From the NCBI RefSeq assembly GCF_051020975.1, contig NW_027478160.1, positions 10,996,001 to 11,060,000 on the forward strand: 64,000 nucleotides of DNA, written 5' to 3'. The position numbers and the translations under genes were made by a program. The stretch comes from Osmia lignaria lignaria. Lineage: Eukaryota > Arthropoda > Insecta > Hymenoptera > Megachilidae. The notes beneath the pieces were generated by a model. That model saw only the letters and a list, made by a program, of their open reading frames with translations, searched no databases and was not told the origin of the DNA. Numbering within the stretch: the first letter of the stretch is position 1; every line of letters begins with the position of its first letter. Below, piece after piece: positions 1 to 9,399 of the stretch.

Positions 1-67
1 AAAATGTTAAGAGACCTTATTTGTAGACAATTAAGTTTCCTACTTTTTATCTTCTATGATGTTTTTT
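1..67 (+). repeat. Partial satellite monomer at left edge
   Basis: This is the 3' part of a monomer: the AAAATGTTAAGAGACC segment and the T-rich linker up to the first TGATCA. It has TAGACAATTAAG in place of the usual TAGAGAATTAAG. Its 5' part lies outside the window. Confidence 0.95.
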
Positions 68-711
68 GATCAGATGCGTAGTTCTCGAGATATATCAAGA
101 TATTTAAAAGTTCCGAAGCCGCACCAACATAATAGAGATACAGAAACACCGTGGCCCCTTTCTTTGAGATAACTCTGCACTATTGCGAGCTGTAAATGCC
201 AGTTCCAGCTTAGCTGTGCAGAAGAAGAACAACAAGAACAAGAAATATCTCGAAATATGTCCGTCAGGCCCCTTCCCTTGAGATATATCTGCAAATATCT
301 CGGAAACAAAGCGAGCTATGGCAAAATGTTGAGAGACCTTTTTTGTAGAGAATTATGCTTCCTACAATTTATGTTCTATGATATTTTTTGATCAGAAGCG
401 TAGTTTTCGAGATATATCGAGATATTTAAAAGTTCCGAAGCCGCACCAACATAATAGAGATACAGAAACACCGTGGCCCCTTTCTTTCAGATAACTATGC
501 ACTATTGCGAGCTGCAAATGCCACTTCCAGCTTAGCTGTGCAGAAGAAGAACAACAAGAAGAAGAAATATCTCGAAATATGTCCGTCAGGCCCCTTACCT
601 TGAGATAAATCTGCAAATATCTCGGAAACGAAGCGAGCTATGGCAAAATGTTAAGAGACCCTTTTTGTAGAGAATTAAGTTTCCTACTTTTTATCGTCTA
701 TGATATTTTCT

Positions 712-1999
712 GACCAGATTCGTAGTTCTCGAGATATATCAAGATATTTAAAAGTTCCGAAGCCGCACCAACATAATAGAGATACAGAAACACCGTGGCC
801 CCACTCTTTGAGATAACTCTGCACAATTGCGAGCTGCAAATGCCACTTCCAGCTTAGCTGTGCAGAAGAAGAACAACAAGAAGAAGAAATATCTCGAAAT
901 ATGTCCGTCAGGCCCCTTCCCTTGAGATAAATCGGCAAGTATCTCGGAAACAAAGCGAGCTATTGCAAACCGTTAAGAGACCTTTTTTGTAGAGAATTAA
1001 GTTTCCTACTTTTTATCTTCTATGATATTTTCTGATCAGATTCGTAGTTCTCGAGATATATCAAGATATTTAAAAGTTCCGAAGCCGCACCAACATAATA
1101 GAGATACAGAAACACCGTGGCCCCTCTCTTTGAGATAACTCTGCACAATTGCGAGCTGCAAATGCCACTTCCAGCTTAGCTGTGCAGAAGAAGAACAACA
1201 AGAAGAAGAAATATCTCGAAATATGTCCGTCAGGCCCCTTACCTTGAGATAAATTTGCAAATATCTCGGAAACGAAGCGAGCTATGGCAAAATGTTAAGA
1301 GACCTTTTTTGTAGAGAATTAAGTTTCCTACTTTTTATCTTCTATGATATTTTCTGACCAGATTCGTAGTTCTCGAGATATATCAAGATATTTAAAAGTT
1401 CCGAAGCCGCACCAACATAATAGAGATACAGAAACACCGTGGCCCCACTCTTTGAGATAACTCTGCACAATTGCGAGCTGCAAATGCCACTTCCAGCTTA
1501 GCTGTGCAGAAGAAGAACAACAAGAAGAAGAAATATCTCGAAATATGTCCGTCAGGCCCCTTCCCTTGAGATAAATCGGCAAGTATCTCGGAAACAAAGC
1601 GAGCTATTGCAAACCGTTAAGAGACCTTTTTTGTAGAGAATTAAGTTTCCTACTTTTTATCTTCTATGATATTTTCTGATCAGATTCGTAGTTCTCGAGA
1701 TATATCAAGATATTTAAAAGTTCCGAAGCCGCACCAACATAATAGAGATACAGAAACACCGTGGCCCCTCTCTTTGAGATAACTCTGCACAATTGCGAGC
1801 TGCAAATGCCACTTCCAGCTTAGCTGTGCAGAAGAAGAACAACAAGAAGAAGAAATATCTCGAAATATGTCCGTCAGGCCCCTTCCCTTGAGATAAATCG
1901 GCAAGTATCTCGGAAACGAAGCGAGCTATGGCAAAATGTTAAGAGACCTTTTTTGTAGACAATTATGTTTCCTACAATTTATGTTCTATGATATTTTTT
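712..1999 (+). repeat. Dimeric higher-order repeat, two copies of 644 bp
   Basis: Copies at 712-1355 and 1356-1999. In both, the first monomer begins with the rare GACCAGATTCG, which destroys the TGATCA site, and contains GGCCCCACTCTTTGAG. In both, the second begins TGATCAGATTCG and contains GGCCCCTCTCTTTGAG. Both monomers carry CTGCACAATTGCG. The copies diverge near the end of the second monomer, where the first copy reads AAATTTGCAAATATC and the second reads AAATCGGCAAGTATC. Confidence 0.88.
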
Positions 2000-3929
2000 G
2001 ATCAGATGCGTAGTTCTCGAGATATATCAAGATATTTAAAAGTCCCGAAGCCGCACCAACATAATAGAGATACAGAAACACCGTGGCCCCTCTCTTTGAG
2101 GTAACTCTGCACTATTGCGAGCTGGAAATGCCACGTCCAGTTTAGCTGTGCAGAAGAAGAACAACAAGAAGAAGAAATATCTCGAAATATGTCCGTCAGG
2201 CCCCTTCCCTTGAGATAAATCTGCAAATATCTCGGAAACGAAGCGAGCTATGGCAAAATGTTAAGAGACCTTTTTTGTAGAGAATTAAGTTTCCTACTTC
2301 TTATGTTCTATGATATTTTTTGATCAGATGCGTAGTTCTCGAGATATATCAAGATATTTAAAAGTTCCGAAGCCGCACCAACATAATAAAGATACAGAAA
2401 CACCGTGGCCCCTCTCTTTGAGATAACTCTGCACTATTGCGAGCTGGAAATGCCACTTCCAGCTTAGCTGTGCAGAAGAAGAACAACAAGAAGAAGAAAT
2501 ATCTCGAAATATGTCCGTCAGGCCCCTTCCCTTGAGATAAATCTGCAAATATCTCGGAAACGAAGCGAGCTATTGCAAAATGTTAAGAGACCTTTTTGTA
2601 GAGAATTGAGTTTCCTACTTTTTATGTTCTATGATATTTTTTGATCAGATGCGTAGTTCTCGAGATATATCAGGATATTTAAAAGTTCCGAAGCCGCACC
2701 AACATAATAGAGATACAGAAACACCGTGGCTCCTTTCTTTGAGATAACTCTGCACTATTGCGACCTGGAAATGCCACTTCCAGTTTAGCTGTGCAGAAGA
2801 AGAACAACAAGAAGAAGAAATATCTCGAAATATGTCCGTTAGGCCCCTTCCCTTGAGATAAATCTGCAAATATCTCGGAAACGAAGCGAGCTATGGCAAA
2901 ATGTTAAGAGACCTTTTTTATAGAGAATTAAGTTTCCTACGTTTTATGTTCTATGATATTTTTTGATCAGATGCGTAGTTCTCGAGATATATCAAGATAT
3001 TTAAAAGTTCCGAAGCCGCACCAACATAATAGGGATACAGAAACACCGTGCCCCTCTCTTTGAGATAACTCTGCACTATTGCGAGCTGCAAATGCCACTT
3101 CCAGCTTAGCTGTGCAGAAGAAGAACAACAAGAAGAAGAAATATCTCGAAATATGTCCGTCAGGCCCCTTCCCTTGAGATATATCTGCAAATATCTCGGA
3201 AACGAAGCGAGCTATGGCAAAATGTTAAGAGACCTTTTTTGTAGAGAATTATGTTTCCTACAATTTATGTTCTATGATATTTTTTGATCAGAAGCGTAGT
3301 TTTCGAGATATATCGAGATATTTAAAAGTTCCGAAGCCGCACCAACATAATAGAGATACAGAAACACCGTGGCCCCTTTCTTTGAGATAACTCTGCACTA
3401 GTGCGAGCCGCAAATGCCACTTCCAGCTCAGCTGTGCAGAAGAAGAACAACAAGAAGAAGAAATATCTCGAAATATGTCCGTCAGGCCCCTTCCCTTGAG
3501 ATAAATCTGCAAATATCTCGGAAACGAAGCGAGCTATCGCAAAATGTTAAGAGACCTTTTTTGTAGAGAATTATGTTTCCTACAATTTATGTTCTACGAA
3601 ATTTTTTGATCAGAAGCGTAGTTTTCGAGATATATCGAGATATTTAAAAGTTCCGAAGCCGCACCAACATAATAGAGATACAGAAACACCGTGGCCCCTT
3701 TCTTTGAGATAACTCTGCACTAGTGCGAGCTGCAAGTGCCACTTCCAGCTTAGCTGTGCAGAAGAAGAACAACAAGAAGCAGAAATATCTCGAAATATGT
3801 CCGTCAGGCCCCTTCCCTTGAGATAAATCTGCAAATATCTCGGAAACGAAGCGAGCTATGGCAAAATGTTAAGAGACGTTTTTTGTAGAGAATTAAGTTT
3901 CCTACTTTTTATGTTCTATGATATTTTTT

Positions 3930-4894
3930 GATCAGATGCGTAGTTCTCGAGATATATCAAGATATTTAAAAGTTCCGAAGCCGCACCAACATAATAGAGA
4001 TACAGAAACACCGTGGCCCCTTTCTTTGAGATAACTCTGCACTATTGCGAGCTGCAAATGCCACTTCCCGCTTAGCTGTGCAGAGGAAGAACAACAAGAA
4101 GAAGAAATATCTCGAAATATGTCCGTCAGGCCAGTTCCTTTGACCTGAATCTGCAAATATCTCGGAAACGAAGCGAGCTATGGCAAAATGTTAAGAGACG
4201 TTTTTTGTAGAGAATTATGTTTCCTACAATTTATGTTCTATGATATTTTTTGATCAGAAGCGTAGTTTTCGAGATATATCGAGATATTTAAAAGTTCCGA
4301 AGCCGCACCAACATAATAGGGATACAGAAACACCGTGGCCCCTTTCTTTGAGATAACTCTGCACTAGTGCGAGCCGCAAATGCCACTTCCAGCTTAGCTG
4401 TGCAGAAGAAGAACAACAAGAAGAAGAAATATCTCGAAATATGTCCGTCAGGCCACTTCCCTTGAGATAAATCTGCAAATATCTCGGAAACGAAGCGAGC
4501 TATGGCAAAATGTTAAGAGACGTTTTTTGTAGAGAATTATGTTTCCTACAATTTATGTTCTATGATATTTTTTGATCAGAAGCGTAGTTTTCGAGATATA
4601 TCGAGATATTAAAAGTTCCGAAGCCGCACCAACATAATAGAGATACAGAAACACCGTGGCCCCTTTCTTTGAGATAACTCTGCACTAGTGCGAGCCGCAA
4701 ATGCCACTTCCAGCTTAGCTGTGCAGAAGAAGAGCAACAAGAAGAAGAAATATCTCGAAATATGTCCGACAGGCCCCTTCCCTTGAGATAAATCTGCAAA
4801 TATCTCGGAAACGAAGCGAGCTATGGCAAAATGTTTAGAGACCTTTCTTGTAGAGAATTAAGTTTCCTACTTTTTATGTAGTATGATATTTTTT
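3930..4894 (+). repeat. Trimer block duplicated at 8112-9077
   Basis: Three consecutive monomers (a G unit; a B unit with AATAGGGATACAG and GGCCACTTCCC; a B unit with GAAGAGCAACAAG and TCCGACAGGCC) occur in the same order at 8112-9077. The offset is 4182 bp, that is 13 x 322 minus the four bases lost at the intervening indels. In the left copy the next monomer is the one with the rare GTTTAGAGACC linker. In the right copy one extra monomer (9078-9399) precedes it. Confidence 0.87.
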
Positions 4895-6520
4895 GATCAG
4901 ATGCATAGTTCTCGAGATATATCAAGATATTTAAAAGTTCCGAAGCCGCACCAACATAATAGAGATACAGAAACACCGTGGCCCCTTTCTTTGAGATAAC
5001 TCTGCACTATTGCGCGCTGCAAATGCCGCTTCCAGCTTAGCTGTGCGGAAGAAGAACAACAAGAGGAAGAAATATCTCCAAATATGTCCGTCAGGCCCCT
5101 TCCCTTGAGATAAATCTGCAAATATCTCGGAAACGAAGCGAGCTATGGCATAATGTTAAGAGACCTTTTTTGTAGAGAATTATGTTTCCTACAATTTATG
5201 TTGTATGATATTTTTTGATCAGAAGCGTAGTTTTCGAGATATATCGAGATATTTAAAAGTTCCGAAGCCGCACCAACATAATAGAGATACAGAAACATCG
5301 TGGCCCCTTTCTTTGGGATAACTCTGCACTATTGCGAGCTGGAAATGCCACTTCCAGTTTAGCTGTGCAGAAGAAGAACAACAAGAAGAAGAAATATCTC
5401 GAAATATGTCCGTCAGGACCCTTCCCTTGAGATAAATCTGCAAATATCTCGGAAACGAAGCGAGCTATTGCAAAACGTTAAGAGACCTTTTTTGTAGAGA
5501 ATTAAGTTTCCTACTTTTTATGTTGTATGATATTTTTTATCAGAAGCGTGGTTTTCGAGATATATCGAGATATTTAAAAGTTCCGAAGCCGCACCAACAT
5601 AATAGAGATACAGAAACACCGTGGCCCCTTTCTGTGAGATAACTCTGCACTATTGTGAGCTGTAAATGCCACTTCCAGCTTAGCTGTGCAGAAGAAGAAC
5701 AACAAGAAGAAGAAATATCTCGAAATCTGTCCGACAGGCCCCTTCCCTTGAGATAAATCTGCAAATATCTCGGAAACGAAGCGAGCTATGGCAAAACGTT
5801 AAGAAACCTTTTTTGTAGAGAATTAAGTTTCCTACTTTTTATGTTCTATGATATTTTTTGATCAGATGCGTAGTTCTCGAGATATATCAAGATATTTAAA
5901 AGTTCCGAAGCCACACCAACATAATAGAGATACAGAAACACCGTGGCCCCTTTCTTTGAGATAACTCTGCACTAGTGCGAGCTGCAAATGCCACTTCCAG
6001 CTTAGCTGTGCAGAAGAAGAACAACAAGAAGAAGAATTATCTCGAAATATGTCCGTCAGGCCAGTTCCTTTGAGCTGAATCTGCAAATATCTCGGAAACG
6101 AAGCGAGCTATGGCAAAATGTTAAGAGACGTTTTTTGTAGAGAATTATGTTTCCTACAATTTATGTTCTATGATATTTTTTGATCAGATGCGTAGTTCTC
6201 GAGATATATCAAGATATTTAAAAGTTCCGAAGCCGCACCAACATAATAGAGATACAGAAACACCGTGGCCCCTTTCTTTGAGATAACTCTGCACTATTGC
6301 GAGCTGTAAATGCCACTTCCAGCTTAGCTGTGCAGAAGAAGAACAACAAGAAGAAGAAATATCTCGAAGTATGTCCGTCAGGCCCCTTCCCTTGAGATAT
6401 ATCTGCAAATATCTCGGAAACGAAGCGAGCTATGGCAAAATGTTAAGAGACCTTTTTTGTAGAGAATTATGTTTCCTACAATTTATGTTCTATGATATTT
6501 TTTGATCAGAAGCGTAGTTT

Positions 6521-6541
6521 TCGAGATATATCGAGATATTT
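6521..6541 (+). repeat. TCGAGATAT direct repeat and dyad at the monomer 5' end (example)
   Basis: In this B-type example the 10-bp sequence TCGAGATATA is followed directly by TCGAGATATT. Bases 6526-6541 are also complementary to 6679-6694 at 15 of 16 positions, as an inverted repeat with a 137-bp spacer. In A-type units the second copy reads TCAAGATATT, which weakens both relations, while the first gains a perfect CTCGAG palindrome. The block occurs once in every monomer. A role in protein binding or recombination is conceivable but unsupported. Confidence 0.75.
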
Positions 6542-6590
6542 AAAAGTTCCGAAGCCGCACCAACATAATAGAGATACAGAAACACCGTGG

Positions 6591-6728
6591 CCCCTTTCTT
6601 TGAGATAACTCTGCACTATTGCGAGCTGTAAATGCCACTTCCAGCTTAGCTGTGCAGAAGAAGAACAACAAGAAGAAGAAATATCTCGAAATATGTCCGT
6701 CAGGCCCCTTCCCTTGAGATAAATCTGC
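6591..6728 (+). repeat. Internal 24-bp imperfect direct repeat within the monomer (example)
   Basis: The 24 bases at 6591-6614 and at 6705-6728 match at 21 positions (cores TTGAGATAA and TCTGC), 114 bp apart. Weaker similarity extends upstream (GAAACACCGT against GAAATATGTCCGT). This points to an old internal duplication in the origin of the 322-bp unit. Confidence 0.75.
6657..6680 (+). repeat. GAA/CAA microsatellite-like tract inside the monomer (example)
   Basis: Three GAA triplets, two CAA triplets and three GAA triplets lie in a row, and this tract is in every monomer. Its length is almost constant over the array. Changes are substitutions, such as GAGGAAGAAC in G units, GAGCAAGAAC at 10366 and 12620, and CAACAACAAG in the 60603, 62857 and 63823 units. 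The lack of length change is unusual for a triplet tract and shows how strongly the array is homogenised. Confidence 0.8.
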
Positions 6729-6738
6729 AAATATCTCG
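6679..6738 (+). repeat. Two AAATATCTCG motifs 50 bp apart (example)
   Basis: AAATATCTCG occurs at 6679-6688 and again at 6729-6738. It is also the reverse complement of CGAGATATTT at 6532-6541 in the B-type dyad block. The monomer therefore holds three copies of one 10-bp word, two in one orientation and one in the other. The arrangement is repeated in nearly all monomers. Confidence 0.78.
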
Positions 6739-6825
6739 GAAACGAAGCGAGCTATGGCAAAATGTTAAGAGACATTTCTTGTAGAGAATTAAGTTTCCTA
6801 CTTTTTATGTTCTATGATATTTTTT

Positions 6826-8433
6826 GATCAGATGCGTAGTTCTCGAGATATATCAAGATATTTAAAAGTTCCGAAGCCGCACCAACATAATAGAGATACA
6901 GAAACACCGTGGCCCCTTTCTTTGAGATAACTCTGCACTATTGCGAGCTGCAAATGCCACTTCCAGCTTAGCTGTGCAGAGGAAGAACAACAAGAAGAAG
7001 AAATATCTCGAAATATGTCCGTCAGGCCAGTTCCTTTGAGCTGAATCTGCAAATATCTCGGAAACGAAGCGAGCTATGGCAAAATGTTGAGACGTTTTTT
7101 GTAGAGAATTATGTTTCCTACAATTTATGTTCTATGATATTTTTTGATCAGAAGCGTAGTTTTCGAGATATATCGAGATATTTAAAAGTTCCGAAGCCGC
7201 ACCAACATAATAGAGATACAGAAACACCGTGGCCCCTTTCTTTGAGATAACTCTGCACTAGTGCGAGCCGCAAATGCCACTTCCAGCTCAGCTGTGCAGA
7301 AGAAGAACAACAAGAAGAAGAAATATCTCGAAATATGTCCGTCAGGCCAGTTCCTTTGAGCTGAATCTGCAAATATCTCGGAAACGAAGCGAGCTATGGC
7401 AAAATGTTAAGAGACGTTTTTTGTAGAGAATTATGTTTCCTACAATTTATGTTCTATGATATTTTTTGATCAGAAGCGTAGTTTTCGAGATATATCGAGA
7501 TATTTAAAAGTTCCGAAGCCGCACCAACATAATAGAGATACAGAAACACCGTGGCCCCTTTCTTTGAGATAACTCTGCACTAGTGCGAGCCGCAAATGCC
7601 ACTTCCAGCTCAGCTGTGCAGAAGAAGAACAACAAGAAGAAGAAATATCTCGAAATATGTCCGTCAGGCCAGTTCCTTTGAGCTGAATCTGCAAATATCT
7701 CGGAAACGAAGCGAGCTATGGCAAAATGTTAAGAGACGTTTTTTGTAGAGAATTATGTTTCCTACAATTTATGTTCTATGATATTTTTTGGTCAGAAGCG
7801 TAGTTTTCGAGATATATCGAGATATTTAAAAGTTCCGAAGCCGCACCAACATAATAAAGATACAGAAACACCGTGGCCCCTTTCTTTGAGATAACTCTGC
7901 ACTTGTGCGAGCTGCAAATGCCACTTCCAGCTTAGCTGTGCAGAGGAAGAACAACAAGAAGAAGAAATATCTCGAAATATGTCCGTCAGGCCAGTTCCTT
8001 TGAGCTGAATCTGCAAATATCTCGGAAACGAAGCGAGCTATGGCAAAATGTTAAGAGACGTTTTTTGTAGAGAATTAAGTTTCCTACTTTTTATGTTCTA
8101 TGATATTTTTTGATCAGATGCGTAGTTCTCGAGATATATCAAGATATTTAAAAGTTCCGAAGCCGCACCAACATAATAGAGATACAGAAACACCGTGGCC
8201 CCTTTCTTTGAGATAACTCTGCACTATTGCGAGCTGCAAATGCCACTTCCAGCTTAGCTGTGCAGAGGAAGAACAACAAGAAGAAGAAATATCTCGAAAT
8301 ATGTCCGTCAGGCCAGTTCCTTTGAGCTGAATCTGCAAATATCTCGGAAACGAAGCGAGCTATGGCAAAATGTTAAGAGACGCTTTTTGTAGAGAATTAT
8401 GTTTCCTACAATTTATGTTCTATGATATTTTTT
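6826..8433 (+). repeat. Run of five consecutive type-G monomers
   Basis: The five monomers starting at 6826, 7146, 7468, 7790 and 8112 all carry CCAGTTCCTTTGAGCTGA where other monomers have CCCCTTCCCTTGAGATAA. Elsewhere this class is scattered, for example at 3930, 5860, 14552, 19382, 28720, 39673, 40961, 42571, 45147 and 56417. Two units at 10366 and 12620 have an intermediate form. The units at 7146-7467 and 7468-7789 look identical by eye, including a rare CAGCTCAGCTG variant, so they are a recent single-monomer duplication. The first G unit carries a 2-bp deletion (GTTGAGACG for GTTAAGAGACG) near 7088. Confidence 0.88.
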
Positions 8434-9399
8434 GATCAGAAGCGTAGTTTTCGAGATATATCGAGATATTTAAAAGTTCCGAAGCCGCACCAACATAATA
8501 GGGATACAGAAACACCGTGGCCCCTTTCTTTGAGATAACTCTGCACTAGTGCGAGCCGCAAATGCCACTTCCAGCTTAGCTGTGCAGAAGAAGAACAACA
8601 AGAAGAAGAAATATCTCGAAATATGTCCGTCAGGCCACTTCCCTTGAGATAAATCTGCAAATATCTCGGAAACGAAGCGAGCTATGGCAAAATGTTAAGA
8701 GACGTTTTTTGTAGAGAATTATGTTTCCTACAATTTATGTTCTATGATATTTTTTGATCAGAAGCGTAGTTTTCGAGATATATCGAGATATTTAAAAGTT
8801 CCGAAGCCGCACCAACATAATAGAGATGCAGAAACACCGTGGCCCCTTTCTTTGAGATAACTCTGCACTAGTGCGAGCCGCAAATGCCACTTCCAGCTTA
8901 GCTGTGCAGAAGAAGAGCAACAAGAAGAAGAAGTATCTCGAAATATGTCCGACAGGCCCCTTCCCTTGAGATAAATCTGCAAATATCTCGGAAACGATGC
9001 GAGCTATGGCGAAATGTTAAGAGACCTTTTTTGTAGCGAATTAAGTTTCCTACTTTTTATCTTCTATGATATTTTTTGATCAGATGCGTAGTTCTCGAGA
9101 TAGATCAAGATACATAAAAGTTCCGAAGCCGCACCAACATAATAGAGATACAGAAACACCGTGGCCCATCTCTTTGAGATAACTCTGCACTATTGCGAGC
9201 TGCAAATGCCACTTCCAGCTTAGCTGTGCAGAAGAAGAACAACAAGAAGAAGAAATATCTCGAAATATGTCCGTCAGGCCACTTCCCTTGAGATAAATCT
9301 GCAAATATCTCGGAAACGAAGCGAGCTATGGCAAAATGTTTAGAGACCTTTCTTGTAGAGAATTAAGTTTCCTACTTTTTATGTAGTATGATATTTTTT
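8434..9399 (+). repeat. Three monomers joining the G run to the 7-mer block
   Basis: The first two monomers are the second and third units of the trimer also found at 3930-4894. The third (9078-9399) is unusual: it has TAGATCAAGATACATAAAAG in place of TATATCAAGATATTTAAAAG, and GTGGCCCATCTC. I saw no close copy of it elsewhere. Confidence 0.82.

Larger units (their letters stand above)
2000..6825 (+). repeat. Heterogeneous stretch of about 15 monomers with four 1-bp deletions
   Basis: This stretch mixes A, B, N and G units without an obvious local higher-order period. It contains all four of the array's 321-bp monomer intervals: loss of one T near 2592 (CCTTTTTGTAG), loss of one G near 3050 (CACCGTGCCCC), loss of one T near 4610 (GATATTAAAAG) and loss of the G of TGATCA near 5539 (TTTTTTATCAG). 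None of these deletions was seen in other monomers, so they look private to single units. The monomer near 4895 is introduced by a rare linker variant, GTTTAGAGACCTTTCTTG with ATGTAGTATG, which also occurs near 9341, 11593, 14168, 15133 and 54101. Confidence 0.85.
6504..6825 (+). repeat. Representative type-B satellite monomer
   Basis: This 322-bp unit runs from one GATCAG to the base before the next. Type B is defined by GAAGCG after the TGATCA site, TTTTCGAG instead of TTCTCGAG, and TCGAGATAT instead of TCAAGATAT. B units are usually preceded by the linker form ATGTTTCCTACAATTTATG. Many B units also carry CTAGTGCGAGCCGC in the middle; this one has CTATTGCGAGCTGT, the A-like middle, so it is itself a mosaic. 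The TGATCA (BclI) site is at 6503-6508. There is no CTCGAG at the 5' dyad, so XhoI would cut A but not B units at that place. Confidence 0.93.

Noticed and set aside
6544..6556. Pol III B-box-like AGTTCCGAAGCC, which would suggest a tRNA-derived SINE origin
   Set aside because: It has an extra C relative to GTTCGANNCC and no acceptable A box lies upstream. There is no tRNA-like fold or poly(A) tail.
6506..6730. 74-residue minus-strand protein repeated in almost every monomer
   Set aside because: It starts only with TTG, sits in a satellite whose unit length is not divisible by three, is broken by stops in four units and lacks its start in two others, and resembles no family I know. I do not call it a gene.
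6732..6748. CENP-B box-like sequence CTTCGTTTCCGAG on the minus strand
   Set aside because: The first seven bases agree with the CENP-B box, but the essential A and the CGGG core do not. The match is not good enough to call.
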